This document shows, one piece after another, positions 43,211 through 54,458 of a stretch of 64,000 nt of DNA. The notes under the pieces are model-generated. The model made no database searches and had not been told where the DNA came from. It saw only the letters and a list, made by a program, of their open reading frames with translations. Within the stretch, counting starts at the first letter, position 1. Each line of letters begins with the position of its first letter. The DNA is from Bicyclus anynana (taxonomy: Eukaryota > Arthropoda > Insecta > Lepidoptera > Nymphalidae). Both the position numbers and the translations under genes were made by a program. The stretch lies in assembly GCF_947172395.1 (NCBI RefSeq), contig NC_069110.1, forward strand, positions 6,206,127-6,270,126, in the 5' to 3' direction.

Positions 43211-43619
43211 TTAGTGCTGTTTAGGCAAAACACACTCACGACATTTTTTTTGCTATTAGGTTTTTCGCGGCGCCCTCTTGGTTTGCATAATTCTACCACC
43301 GGAGTCCACTCGCTGGCTAGTTTGATATAAAAAAGAGAAAAAATAACAAGATAGAGGGTAGATCAATTCTGCAACCTTTACAGCTGCTGTCAAGTTCGCA
43401 TCTCGCTAACTTCAGTCCCGTCGTGACCCCGATCTATAGTACTGGGTCGAAATATCGACATCAAAAATCTCGTCGTTTTATTTAAAAAAATCAAAATTCA
43501 TTTATTTCTCGTGGTATGTACCCGTTTAAATAATATTCGTAACGAACAACCACGAAATAAGTTTAAAATCATTAATTTTTAACTGTTATAGTAAAAGGAA
43601 GGTCTCGCCACCACTGGCT

Positions 43620-43960
43620 CTTAGTCTATATAAAAAGATAATGAACGCTTTAAACAAGTTATTGTTGCTATGTTGACTACAGTGTGCATCGGAAGTATCT
43701 GTTGATCGAAAAGTAGCGCCTAACTTGCATCGGAACTGTCGCGTGTGCGGCATGCGACTGAAAGTTGCCTCACGCCTCTCTGCTGCCCTCTCGTTCGCCA
43801 CTCTTTGCTTATTTATTTTACTCAAGTTAGTATTGCCACGGTCGCCGCGAGAGTATGTCGCGTCGCGCATGCTGTTACAAAACACGTGAATAATAACGAT
43901 AAATGACATATAGATGCATATAAACAATGCAGCCGCATACTGTGTCATCTTAAGTTCTTC
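43620..43960. promoter_or_regulatory. Unexplained CpG-rich islet with TATA motif
   Basis: TATATAAAAAG at 43626-43636 is followed by a CpG-rich, transposon-free segment (GTCGCGTGTGCGGCATGCGA; GTCGCCGCGAGAGTATGTCG; CGTCGCGCATGC). On the minus strand an initiator-like TTTCAGTCGCATG occurs at about 43744-43756. It could be another promoter or untranslated exon of this gene, an enhancer, or an antisense start. The antisense frame 43586-43948 has no recognisable domain. Confidence 0.3.
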
Positions 43961-44222
43961 TTTGGATTTTCATAGTTGCGCCGTTCAATCGGATCTCGAT
44001 CTAATGTGGTGTGTTTACGTTTTGGCTTGAGCACATGTGCGTTTTGTGATAATTTGGCGCAATGCCATTGGAAATAAACAACTCCGTAATATAGGTGCAA
44101 AATTTTAATCTTCCACACGTTATAATTTATAAGGAAATCAGTTTGGATTACATAATAATAAACACGATAAAGTGCACCGGCCATTTGTGACTTTGTGATT
44201 AAACATATTTTTACATATTAAC

Positions 44223-44406
44223 TCTATACTAAATATCATAAATATTATAAAGTTTGTTGGGGTAATATCTGGATCTACTAAACCGATTAAGAAAATTCAT
44301 TTACCAATAGAAAAATACATAGTTGTGAGTGTCATAGGCTATATTTTATACCTGTATTCCTACGGGAACGGAAACTACGCGGTTGAAACAGCAAGGCGTC
44401 TGCTAG
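44223..44406 (+). mobile_element. Helitron, nearly complete
   Basis: CTCTATACTAAATATCATAA start, GGGGTAATATCTGGATCTAC, GTGTCATAGGCTATATTTTA, CCTACGGGAACGGAAACTAC and GGCGTCTGCTAG end. Confidence 0.75.
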
Positions 44407-45412
44407 TAATAAATATTAAAAAAAAATATATGAAGTTTCTAGTTTGATTATTAAAATAATTATAAATTAAATCATAAACTATATATTTTTTACTAAAATA
44501 TTTTTATTTACGTATGTACCTATCTATTATAATTATTTCATTGAAATTGAAATAGTAACTAAGTATTTAATTGCAAATGACTGACCGAAATAGGTCATGA
44601 AGGTGTTTTAAATTTACATACGTGTAGGTAAGTGGCAGTTACAAACAAATTATAAAGTTTTTATTTTGACGACAATCAGTACATTATGCATATCAATATA
44701 AAGTGACTAGTTATTTTTATTTATAGAAGTTACTCATGTTAAATGTCATATATTATAATAAATCATAGGAGTAATTATGATAATTCCTACCTATAAATGA
44801 TAATAACGAAATATCCACTACAGAAATACCTACCTGAAAGCGATTATTTCATTTCTTCTTGATCGTAATATTTCACTGTTCCAAGATTCACCTTTTCCAA
44901 AAAGTAAACGGGTCCAATTAGGTATTTGTATTTGTACATTTCTTTTTGATGAGGGACTAGGTAGCTAATTTAGTCCCTAATTAAAACAAAAGTATTCATC
45001 GAGTTTAGTCTGGCTATCAGTCTATTCCTAGAAACTATATTTTGGTATACTTAAATGTTTGATAGGGTATCAAACATAAGTATCCAAAAAAAAAAGTTTT
45101 AGATTTGCATACGAGTACCTAGGTAATAAATATAATAATTAAAAGAGTTGCTTGGGATTAAATTTAATGTACCTACTACCTACCTATTGTGTTAAATTTT
45201 CAGGGTACAGAACGTGTTACCTTTGTTTTGTAATCCAATCAAATTTGTTTTATTTAAATAGGCTACTAGCATATTTAATAAAAGGCTAGTTTACTGCTAC
45301 ATCATTTATTAAATATATTTAAAATTAAAAAATCATCAAACTCAAACTCAAAATTCATTTGTTTTAATTAGGTATACTTACAAGCACTTTCGAAACGTCA
45401 TTCATATGTAAA
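44407..45412. other. AT-rich intron
   Basis: Only CAAACTCAAACTCAAAATTC near 45340-45360 (LINE tail-like, inverted) stands out. Confidence 0.4.
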
Positions 45413-45636
45413 CTAGCGGCCCCCGTCTAGCTTTGCTTTAACTAATGTGCGCATCTTGCTGCCTTACCCTACCCTACCATACCCTACAAATGCCCCATAC
45501 AAACTTCCACCCACCATTTTAGGGAAGTGGGGGTTTAGAAAGAGACAAAAAGTAGCCTATGTCACTCTCCATCCTTTCCAACTATCTCCTCTTAAAAATC
45601 AGCCAATTCTTCGCTCTCACATTTATAATATTAGTA
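45413..45636 (-). mobile_element. Helitron with short CCCTAC tract
   Basis: CTAG CGGCCCCCGTCTAGCTTTG, TTACCCTACCCTACCATACC, GTAGCCTATGTCACTCTCCA and an ATTTATAATATTAGTA end. Confidence 0.7.
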
Positions 45637-45647
45637 CCTATGGATTA

Positions 45648-45834
45648 CTAGCAGACGCCCGCTACTTCGTACAACCTTCGCGTGAAATTCAGTATTTCAC
45701 CAATACCGCGGGAACCGTCTATTTTCCTGGATTAAAGTATGTTGCTATGTAACCTCTATCTTCCAGTGAAAGTTCCATTACTATCGGTCCAACAGTTCCA
45801 AAGAATAGTCCGTTCTAAACAAACAGACATACAT
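45648..45834 (-). mobile_element. Helitron, adjacent copy
   Basis: CTAG CAGACGCCCGCTACTTCGT, GAAATTCAGTATTTCACCAA and ACTATCGGTCCAACAGTTCC; degraded at its right end. It lies 11 nt from the previous copy. Confidence 0.65.
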
Positions 45835-45962
45835 TAAAAAATAACTTGATTGTGTTTTAGTATCGTGTAAATAATAAACTACCATAGGTGCTTGAGAAAA
45901 CACAGTTATTTTGACATCACAAACAGATCCTTTTATTTTATTTGTATGTATTTATTGATTAA

Positions 45963-46278
45963 CTAGCCGACGCCAGCGACTTCGTCCGCGTGAAACTCGA
46001 TGTAAACTTTCAACTACCCCTATCCTACCCCTACCCTACCCCTACCCTACTTTTCTGGTTGATTTTTTACACCTTGTGTCCGAAAAACCCAAATATCTTA
46101 CGGAACCCTATTTTTTTCCGAAATAAAATTTAGCCTATGTTACTTGTGGATAATGTAGCTTTCGAATGTTGAAAGAATTTTTAAAATCGGTCCAGTAGTT
46201 TTTGAGCCTATCCATTACAATCAAACAAACAAACAAACAAAGTTTTCCTCTTTATAATCTTTATAATATTAGTATAGA
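45963..46278 (-). mobile_element. Helitron, full-length 316 bp
   Basis: Both termini are intact: CTAG CCGACGCCAGCGACTTCGT and CTTTATAATATTAGTATAGA. It includes a CCCTAC tract and the GTAGCTTTCGAATGTTGAAA, AAAATCGGTCCAGTAGTTTT blocks. It is the reference for the fragment at 1-147. Confidence 0.85.
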
Positions 46279-46314
46279 TTTATTATGACATAATATTAAT
46301 CCTGCTTCTTTTAT

Positions 46315-46379
46315 GAAGATGAAAGCCGATCCACTTACCTCCAAACTTGCTTAGAGGCATTGGATCGGCTTTCATCTTC
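46315..46379. repeat. 65-nt hairpin, 19-bp perfect stem
   Basis: Arms 46315-46333 (GAAGATGAAAGCCGATCCA) and 46361-46379 pair exactly, with a 27-nt loop containing a CTC/GAG mini-stem. Weak pairing continues outside (TAATCCTGCTT against AAGTAGAATTA). It has the dimensions of a small-RNA precursor. Confidence 0.85.
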
Positions 46380-46505
46380 AAACAACAAGTAGAATTAATA
46401 ATATTCAAACCCACCCCAGGTACATTAATGTCATTGCACCTTCATATCTATATCATGTGTAAAAGCTTAGCGATTTGGAAATGTATCTAATACATTTATT
46501 TTACA

Positions 46506-46706
46506 CTAGCGTGTACACCTCACAGTTTCACCTGCGTAGTTCTCGTTTCTGTAGGAATACGGGAATAAAATAGCCTTTGTCACTCACAATAACGCAGATT
46601 TTTAATTGTAAAATAATTTTCAAAATCGTTTCAGTAGATCCCTCACTAATTACAAACTATAACAAAAACTCACAAACTTTATCTGTTTACGATATTAGTA
46701 ATAAAT
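46506..46706 (-). mobile_element. Helitron
   Basis: CTAG CGTGTACACCTCACAGTTT, GTAGGAATACGGGAATAAAA, CAAAATCGTTTCAGTAGATC and TTTACGATATTAGTA. Confidence 0.65.
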
Positions 46707-47019
46707 CTATACTGTTATCATAGAGAGATTATAAGATTTTAGGATTTATAATATGTTTAGTATTGAAATTACATCGATCATTGATATGCAAATGTCTTGT
46801 AAATAAGTAATTTGTTTTAAATTCATTAACATTGTGAATCGTAGATTTACATCGGTGAAATGATTCAAGATATTAATTTAAAATTTAAACTTTATCTTGA
46901 AAATTGTAAACGATAAGCCGCGAATAACTGCTGATTTTTTTCATTTAAGTCTTAAATAAACTGTTAAATAAATTGATTGGATAAGAATTAGTAGTAGTAG
47001 TAGTAATCATCATCACTTT
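46707..47019. other. AT-rich intron with (AGT)n
   Basis: Only a short AGT trinucleotide run at 46989-47006 is visible. Confidence 0.5.
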
Positions 47020-47330
47020 CAATGAATTCTCTGTGACCTCTTGTTAGGACTTTCAAGCATCACGGTTTTAAACCGCCTGCATCCAGCGGCTTCCTGTAAC
47101 CCCCTCGATACGTCGGTCCACTTAAAGGGGGGTCGACCAGTACTGCGCTAACAGCGGCGTCATTCCAGCTCTGGGTCCCCAACATCCATACGCTCTTCGA
47201 ATTATGTGCCTTGCCGTTGCCACTTTAGCTTGTGACTAACTACGAGTATGTCGGACTTTAATGATATTCGTAGTAGAGCTTTCTGTGTCTAGTCATGCCC
47301 ACTTGTAAGTTCTACCATCATGCTTATGTG
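47020..47330 (-). mobile_element. RTE-type LINE 3' relic, inverted
   Basis: On the minus strand KLKWQRQGT, FEERMDVGDPELE, GRPPFKWTDVSRG and AAGCRRFKTVMLESPNKR follow the C-terminal order of the element at 40350-40918, with many stops. Confidence 0.7.
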
Positions 47331-47394
47331 ATCGGTCGTCTTTGTTCTAAGATTTTTGCCTTTTGGCTAAAAGCAAATTATCCCTCTACTCTCT

Positions 47395-47880
47395 ATAGAC
47401 TCTAAAACCCCTCCAGGTACTTCAGAACCGAATCATGCGGCACGGGCGCTCCGTGATTTGTACGCAATAACGTCTTACATAGAGACCTAGATCTCCCTGC
47501 AATAGCCCAATATGTTAAACAGCTCTTAAAAACTTATTTTCAGAGAGCCACCACCCACCTCAACCAACTAGTGGTTGAGGCTAGCAACTACACCCCCGAT
47601 TCCAACGCTGATTGTAGATCTAGTCTTCCAAAAAAAAAATACGGCATTACAGCCGACAACCCTGATTTTTTGGGCCAAAATACCCTTCACGAACGACCGT
47701 ATAAGCCGAGGTCCGAGTCTCAGAGGAGAGTCGTTTTGCAATTTTTTATTCTGCTTCTGCCTTCGGGCCTCATCAGGCAATGCTTCTGCGCTCGCTCCAA
47801 ACCCACCAGTGACGTCGCTGAGGTCCCACCAATAAGCACATGGGACTTACACAATCCGTTACGAAACGTTATGGGGTAAC
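47395..47880 (+). mobile_element. Jockey-type LINE C-terminal fragment
   Basis: In shifting frames: LQNRIMR, DLHRDLDLP-like text, QLLKTYFQRATTHLNQLVVE, ASNYTPDSNADCRSSLPKKK. The block NQLVVEA.NYTP recurs in 60080-60430. Overlapping open frames on both strands come from this relic. The remainder to 47880 (CTTCGGGCCTCATCAGGCAA) is unassigned GC-rich sequence. Confidence 0.65.
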
Positions 47881-48013
47881 GTACTCAAGGCATTATTTTA
47901 GAGGACGTGGTCCTTGCAAGATTCAAAGTAGACACGCTAATGTTTCGAAAACAGAAACACAATTTGGCGAAGTATTTTGTAACCTTTCCATTTCCTTAGG
48001 TTACACTCAAGTA

Positions 48014-48256
48014 CGTGGAGGTAGTCAACAGCATGAAAGGATTTCGCGCTGAGCAAATCCCAAAATTCCCCTCTACGGCTATCACTGTTAGGAAAACTAT
48101 TATGTGTTACGCTGCGGCTTCTGAAGCGATTTGGCTGAAATTTGAAATGGAAATAAATTTTACTCCGGATTAATTCCGGAAATGATCATGGGGCCCGCGG
48201 GATTTGTGAAAAAATGAATTCCACACGGACGAAGTCGTGGGCGTTCACTAATATAA
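48014..48256. mobile_element. MITE K scrap followed by Helitron scrap
   Basis: ACGTGGAGGTAGTCAACAGC resembles MITE K (43080, 50652). CTGAAGCGATTTGGCTGAAA, CTCCGGATTAATTCCGG and GACGAAGTCGTGGGCGTTCA then mark a plus-oriented Helitron 3' half. Confidence 0.55.
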
Positions 48257-48852
48257 TCTAAACTGACAGATAAACAGACAGGGAATCAATGTATTATTTA
48301 GAGTAGATAGTAGTTGGGATTAATATCCAATATTTGTATGCGAGTCTCTTAAAACCACTAATTAGCGGAGAAGCTTTTAAAATCGGGATTATTTTCCAAT
48401 TCCATAGAGAGCGTGTGCAAAGGATTATGTTTCAGTCGTCATTTTGATACTTGCGATATGCTGTAAAATACTTTCTGTTTACAAAAAAATCGTCGTTTGA
48501 CGGATTTAAGCTCTCCGAGTACACTGTGCAATACGAATAATTTGCTCGCATTGGTTTTACTTTTTAATTTTGTAACTGAACAATGTACTAAGTAATTTCA
48601 GGTACTTCTGATGCAATATAATATCGTAATAAACGTAAGCTCACAAAGCTTCGTATTGTGAGAGGGCTTTAAGAGGATTGGTAATTGAATTTTCGATGGA
48701 AGTAAAATACACTGTGTGGTCTTTCTAATTAGCTTGTACGGATATTTATTATTAACGTCCTATGAAGGGCTTACCTGGGGCGCATGGCCCAGTTATGAGT
48801 AGTTAGGTACAATTTTGAAAAATATTTGGATTTGCTAAATTGAAAATTTTTG
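48257..48852. other. Intron, nothing recognised
   Basis: AT-rich DNA without repeats or frames that I could assign. Confidence 0.4.
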
Positions 48853-49179
48853 ACGGCCTCCGTGGCACAGTGGTGTGCGCGGTAGATTTAGAAGACGGAG
48901 GTCCTGGGTTCGATCCCCAGCTGGGCCGGTTGAGGTTTTCTTAATTGGTCCAGGTCTGGCTGGTGGAAGGCTTCGTCCGTGGCTAGTTACCACCCTACCG
49001 GTAAAGACGTACCGCCGAATGATTTAGCGTTCCGGTACGATGCCGTGTAGAAACCGAAAGGGGTGTGGATTGTCTTCCTACTCCTAACAAATTAGCCCGC
49101 TACCATCTTAGATTACATCATCACTTACCATCAGGTGAGATTGTGGTCAAGTGCTAACTTGTGAAGAATAAAAAAAAAT
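48853..49179 (+). mobile_element. SINE family A, full length
   Basis: GGCCTCCGTGGCACAGTGGT, GGGTTCGATCCCCAGC, GATGCCGTGTAGAAACCGAA and an A-rich tail; close to 33866-34198. Confidence 0.9.
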
Positions 49180-49186
49180 CCAACTC

Positions 49187-49243
49187 GGAAGTCCCTTCAA
49201 GAGGCCATTGTCCTGCAGTGGACGTCCTTAGCTTGGATGATAT
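49187..49243 (+). mobile_element. RTE LINE tail relic
   Basis: GGAAGTCCCTTCAAGAGGCC and ATTGTCCTGCAGTGGACGTC correspond to the terminal coding segment at 40830-40875; it sits between a SINE A and a SINE B. Confidence 0.6.
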
Positions 49244-49266
49244 TATTATCTGCCAATCTAAGGAGA

Positions 49267-49581
49267 TCGAGACGTGATAGCCCAGTGGATATGACCTCTG
49301 CCTCCAATTCCGGAGGGTGTGGGTTAGAATCCGGTCCGGGGCATGCACCTCAAACTTTGCAGTTGTGTGCATTTTAATAAATGAAATATCACGTGTCTCA
49401 AACGGTGAAGGAAAACATCGTGGAGAAACCTGCACGCCAGATATTTTTCTTAATTCTCTGCGTGTGTGAAGTCTGCCAATCCGCATGGGGAAAGCGTGGT
49501 GGACTATTGGCCTAACCCCTCTCATTCTGAGAGGAGACTCGAGCTCTGCAGTGAGCCGTATATGGGTTGATAACGACGAAT
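49267..49581 (+). mobile_element. SINE family B, full length
   Basis: The tRNA-like head has GTGATAGCCCAGTGGATATG (box A) and GGGTTAGAATCCGGTCC (degenerate box B), then ATCACGTGTCTCAAACGGTG, GTCTGCCAATCCGCATGGGG and CAGTGAGCCGTATATGGGTT. An antisense frame over it (49154-49612) is a shadow. Confidence 0.9.
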
Positions 49582-49852
49582 TTAAGGAGATGAGAAATAT
49601 AGAAGGCTTCATTCGTCATCATTTGCTTGTGAAATGTTGCATTGCATGAAGTTTATTAATCAAGCACCTTTGGTATTTGGCAACAATGCCAACACGTTGA
49701 AACATTTGGCACTGCCGTTTCCAACGCACTTATATATCTTAATAGTTAAATCTAATAACCATAATTGGTGTAAACTAAGTCGAAGTAAAAAATTCAGCAA
49801 GAAAGTTTGTTCAATTCAATAGTCATGAATTTTTTATTGTTTTCTTTTTACA

Positions 49853-50052
49853 CTAGCTGACGCGACGCGGTTTTACCCGCGTGGTTTTCGTTTCCGTAGG
49901 AATACGGGAATAATATATAGCCTATAGCCTTCCTCGATAAATGGGCTATCTAACACTGAAAGAATTTTTCAAATCGTGCCAGTAGTTCCTGAGATTAGCG
50001 CGTTCAATCAAACAAACAAACAAACTCTTCAGCTTTATAATATTAGTATAGA
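49853..50052 (-). mobile_element. Helitron, full-length 200 bp
   Basis: CTAG CTGACGCGACGCGGTTTTA and TTTATAATATTAGTATAGA ends, with GAGATTAGCGCGTTCAATCA inside. Nearly identical in layout to 56439-56638 and, in the other orientation, 13530-13723. Confidence 0.9.
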
Positions 50053-50651
50053 TAATGTAATAGAATGTAATAAAAATATATAAAGGATAGTCGTAAAGCT
50101 AGAATAAAAGTTCTTGACTCTCCAGACTTCAAACACACTATAATCCTAGGAGAGCCTCAAAAATCTCAACCACGGTTTTCACAATATTGTAAAGTTGTTT
50201 ACCTAGTCTTATAGTGCAATTCATCCCAAGCGTTCTTTACGTTTATATAACTATTTATATTATAATAAAGATGTTCTATAAACTTGCCTTTAATAGAATC
50301 CTTGAACTTATTGACATATGTGACCGTGGTTTAATGGGGCAGTGTATTATAAAATCGCCATTCTATTTCTATCTAATCAATACATTTAATAACTAACATT
50401 AAATAACTGTTTTCTCAAGTGCGTATTGTTATTTCCACGATACTAAAACACAAAGTTTTTGTCTGTCTTCTTGTCTGTCTGTACTTTCACTGGAATATAG
50501 AAGTTACTAAGCAACAAATTAGACTACTGTTTATTCCGGGAAAATTACCTCACCTTTCTCACAAACTTCTGCTTTATGCCGTAACATCAGACAGATGTGC
50601 TGTGCTCTAGTGTGAAATTTCCAGCGACATAAAATAGCGATATAGTCCTAG

Positions 50652-50928
50652 TAGTAGGGGAGCCCGGGCTGGTAAATTTGCATTCACAAAAGCGTCATGA
50701 GAGACCGATTAGATTGGTTATATACTTTTTTCGCTTTCAGCGGTGGGAAAAAAACTGCAGATTTTAAAGGCAATTTTTATAACTTCGGCTTACTGGAACT
50801 TACAGAAAACCCACCAATATTAGAAGCTTGGTGGAGGTAATCAATGACGTGCAAGGTAAAGACTCTTATCCGTATATATCTGCCGCGCTCGAGTAACTGC
50901 AAAAATCCCCTCTTCGTCTCCCCTACTA
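50652..50928. mobile_element. MITE family K, 277 bp
   Basis: Ends TAGTAGGGGAG and the exact inverse CTCCCCTACTA; TA could be the target duplication. TCTGCCGCGCTCGAGTAACT near the right end is shared with 43080-43158. Confidence 0.7.
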
Positions 50929-51352
50929 TAATAAACAGACTGGTATGACACGTGGTTTACATTGTAGACACCAAGTAATTGAATATCACAACTCTATCAA
51001 AAGATTCGTATTAAACCTCAACAGACATACCGACAATGTTTCTATAACAACACTGTTTTAGGCAGTTTACCAAAAACATCTCAGTGAGCAACCATTACTG
51101 GTTTCCCGACTATAAAGTTCATTTATTTTTATCTATTATGAGTTCTATTAATATGTGCAATGACCTCTTTTTGCATCTGTTGTCTTGCGGCAAAAATTTC
51201 TTAATCCACCGTTCGAAAACCTGTTTTGTTACCCAATTGCTTATCAATCTTGCACTTAATAATTTAGTTTTGACCGTTCAGAACGTCCTTGATGCAAATG
51301 TTATGGTATCGCTGACTTTGATTTTTTACCTTTGTGAGTAAGAATGTAATAT
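50929..51352. other. Intron, no feature
   Basis: An 85-codon open frame at 51084-51341 is Leu/Asn-rich with no splice context or motif; treated as chance. Confidence 0.4.
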
Positions 51353-51698
51353 CATCATCACCGTTAACAAATCATAGCCATATTCAGCTCACTTGTTAAG
51401 CACGAGTCTCCTCTCAGAATGATAGGGGTTAGGCATTAGTCCACCACGCTGGCCAAATACGGATTTTAGTGGCCAAATTGGCAGACTTCACATACGTAGA
51501 GAATTAAGTAAATTCTCATGTCTTCCTCACGATGTTTTTCCGTCACTGTTTGAGACACGTGATATTTAATTTCTTACAATGCACATATTTGTTTATTGTA
51601 AGAAATTTAAATTTGGAGGTGCATGCGTCGGACCGAATTCGAACCTACGCCCTCCGAATGTAAGGCCAGAGATCATATCCAATGGGCGCTCACGTCTC
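51353..51698 (-). mobile_element. SINE family B, full length, inverted
   Basis: ATATTCAGCTCACTTGTTAA, AGACACGTGATATTTAATTT, CGAATTCGAACCTACGCCCT and ATATCCAATGGGCGCTCACG. A GGCCAAATACGGATTTTAGT insertion duplicates GGCCAAAT near 51450-51480. Confidence 0.85.
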
Positions 51699-51752
51699 TA
51701 TCTCTAAGTAGGTATGTAATATGCTATCTTTATTATACCAATATACCGAACT

Positions 51753-51833
51753 AGAGATATGGGCTATATTTTATCCCCGTATTCCCACGGGAACGGGAAC
51801 TACGTGGGTTAAACCGCAGGGCGTCCGCAAGTT
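51753..51833 (+). mobile_element. Helitron 3' part
   Basis: GATATGGGCTATATTTTATC, CCCACGGGAACGGGAACTAC and CGCAGGGCGTCCGCAAG, a mutated CTAG end. Confidence 0.6.
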
Positions 51834-52208
51834 ATTATACGAGTAGGTACATAGTTGTGAGGTTAGTGACGTCATAACACCGCGACTTTGATGGTAGGAA
51901 ATGCCGAAAGCTATAATCTCTGGTTGCATTATCTAGACGTGAAACCGGGTATGCATAGATTGCTCCCGTGTTGATGAGCTTTTCCGTTATAGCTGCAACT
52001 CACTCTAGGAGGTGTTACCTAATGTCATTAAAGTTAGAAACTCATACCACTTTATAAACTTTGGTTTGTCCAAATAATGAAAAAATATCACTACTTTCGC
52101 TAGTAGACAATATAAGAACCATTCAACCTATCTTTATAATAAATTAAACGGAATTCTTAATATGTGTGTCTTACAGTTATCAGAAGTAAAACTTAAATTA
52201 TCAAGCTG

Positions 52209-52251
52209 TATCTTCATACGCTAATGTATTAAGACTTAGCGTATGAAGATA
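52209..52251. repeat. Perfect 16-bp hairpin
   Basis: TATCTTCATACGCTAA (52209-52224) and its exact inverse (52236-52251) surround an 11-nt loop. Confidence 0.85.
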
Positions 52252-53094
52252 CCGGACGATTATTTTAAAATTACGATTATAATAATGTAATCATCTAAAA
52301 ATCAAAACATTAAACAAAAACTAACAACCACATTTAGGTATGAAGGACCGTTCGTCCTTCCACAACGGCCAGACAGACGGGTATAGTAGTAGTAGACGTT
52401 TGTTCGGACATCGGTTTCTTGTGGACTACGTAACCCTAAAATGCGTTTCGGAATTTTGGATTTTGGATCAGTGGTACGCATATCATGTTCCTCAATGTTT
52501 GTAATGTCAGTGTACATTAAAGTCACTGAAGGACGACATGTTCATTTCCTGTTTTATAAAATTGGTAATAACTTGTTTCTGGAATGACTTTAACTGACGC
52601 TACGTGAAATGTATTGGAAATTTCGTTTTCCAAATTGAAAACTGAAACTTTTAATTTCCTTCTTACTGGATTTTAATTCCAAATTTTCATTCCAATGTTA
52701 AATCTGTATCAAATATTGCCTCTATAAATACGCTTTGATGAAATACGTACTTCACATATTTCATCCCAAGGTTGATCATCTTTTCCCTCTCTGTCGCTTG
52801 CAAAATGTGAATGCATTCCGTAAATAGGATACGATAACCTTCAAATCCAAAGATTTCTGAAAAGAACCGGTTTTAGCGATGTGCCTAACAGTAGGCTTAC
52901 TTGTATGACAAAATTTTGACCGCGGATTCTCTGCATAAATGTTACGTAACATTAACCAAACTAACACTTTTTTTATTTTATTGCGTAAGAACTACTTTAT
53001 ACTAGAGTTTTAGTAAGTCCAATGTTGCGACCTTGAAAATGTTGTTTACCTCGCGGCGATTTAATATCTATCAACTAATGGCTGATGCACTTAT
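52252..53094. other. Intron upstream of start C
   Basis: No repeat recognised, which is unusual for this intron. Antisense frames at 52302-52526 and 52776-52967 lack support. Confidence 0.4.
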
Positions 53095-53220
53095 ATTATA
53101 TTTATAAAATAAATTTATAATGAGATCCGATTTTGAGCAGCGCAGTGATGTGAATTTAGGTAAAATGGTGTCAACGTTTGTGTTATTGGGAATTGTGTGC
53201 TAAGTGATATTTGCAAAAAA
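53095..53220 (+). promoter_or_regulatory. Candidate promoter/leader of start C
   Basis: TTTATAAAATAAATTTATAA (53099-53118) contains a TATA-like element, followed by GAGCAGCGCAGTG (53136-53148) with an initiator-like GCAGTG about 40 nt downstream. A short upstream ATG at 53165 opens a 12-codon reading frame that stops at 53201, before the main ATG; it could dampen translation. Confidence 0.35.
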
Positions 53221-54100
53221 ATGCACGGGATAACACATTTTTTTCACAAACACCATTCAAGAGACAGTACTCCTCCATTAAATAAGGATGATGGTTCAGA
53301 AAACTGGAGTTCCGCTCAAAGTTCTAATAATCCTCGAGCTTCGGTGCAAAATGAAGAAACCCCTTCAAGGGCAATACCGATCAATCGCCGTTCATCTTGC
53401 TCGCATCGTAGCATGCGAGGGAGTCCATTGGATAGTGCATCTAGTCCCCAAAACAGATATCCTAACTTCTCTAGTTACTTTCGTGATGTCATGGAGGGTC
53501 ATAGACCACCGTCGCCCCAAAGTCACCATTCACACAGCGTCGAAAACAAACCAAGAAGTTTCGAAGAGGAGCAGTATCAAAGCTGTGTCAACGCTTATCG
53601 AACACCCAAACAAGATTACCGCCAGTTTGTGTCACCACTTTACAACGACGTTATGGATGACATACAAGAAAACGAATACAGTAAGTGTGAGAAATACGGT
53701 GAAATAAGCAGCCCCAAATTGTCGCACACTCCGTACAAAAGTCGATTTGATAACAGGAGTTTTGCGCAGAAGTTAACTGAAGGACTTAGTAGTAATAAGG
53801 AACAGAGCCATTCCACAGAACGAAGGGGGTCTGGCTCAAGTGTAAGTGGTCAACGACACAAGCATTCCATTCAGGATTTGATTCGGACGTTTAGTAAAAA
53901 AGTAGGGCACTGGAGGCATGAATCGGGTGAAGGTCGACGGGGGTCGTGCGCTGTTCCCGCCTCTACTACTACACAAAAGGAAGAGTTCCGTTCACGATCA
54001 AAGTCACTAGACGCGGGGAATCCCCATAAAATTTTGAAACCATCTGTATTGGAAGATTGCGGAGCAACATATCAAATATACGAGTCAATTCTTCAGGAAG
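53221..54100 (+). CDS. SNF4Agamma: AMPK gamma alternative first exon, start C
   Basis: 293 codons plus one base from ATG 53221 (AAAAAATG context) to a GTAAAT donor at 54101 (phase 1). The peptide starts MHGITHFFHKHHSRDSTPP and is Ser/His/Arg-rich throughout. It has PSPQSHHSHS (about residues 99-108), a basic stretch RRGSGSSVSGQRHKHSIQDL then IRTFSKKVGHWRHE, a site RSRSKSLDAG, and a conserved-looking end SVLEDCGATYQIYESILQE. The last G completes Gly with the GT of 60603. Codons further left in this frame lack an ATG, so 53221 is the likely start. No structured domain; it is probably a regulatory/targeting N-terminus, as in fly loechrig-type isoforms. Linkage to the shared exon is by phase only. 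Confidence 0.75.
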
Positions 54101-54324
54101 GTAAATTATTGTATTTTACGTAATAAGCATTAAGCAAAAAATAAGGGTTAGAGTCCATGAAATAATGAGCTTTTGTTTCTTCAAGAAATTTTCAGGTCAG
54201 GATTGGTAGGTTTGCAGTGTCATAACCCCGTGCATCGGAGCCGTTAAGTCTTCTTTACTAGTCATTAATAATCAGTAACATCTGATAGTGATCGTTACAA
54301 CAATCAAACATTATTATGCCCTAA

Positions 54325-54458
54325 ACTCGCCAATTCGCATGGGAGCAACGTGGTGGGTCTAAGCTATGGAGCTTACTATATATCCTTTATATCCTCACCT
54401 ATATGGAGAGAAGCCTGGCCCATGAGTGGGCCATTAATATACAGTGATAAAGATGATG
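54325..54458 (+). mobile_element. Dispersed short repeat, SINE-tail type
   Basis: AATTCGCATGGGAGCAACGT, GGTGGGTCTAAGC and TGGAGAGAAGCCTGGCCCAT then GAGTGGGCCATTAATATACA correspond to a frequent lepidopteran repeat tail. A 145-codon open frame starts here (54350) but is half repeat, half AT-rich sequence. Confidence 0.5.

Noticed and set aside
43586..43948. 120-codon antisense frame
   Set aside because: It depends on a CpG-rich islet where stops are rare; no domain, and the N-terminal half is AT-rich hydrophobic text.
49154..49612. 152-codon antisense frame
   Set aside because: It lies over SINE B and LINE tail sequence; similar peptides appear wherever SINE B occurs (for example 32301-32519).
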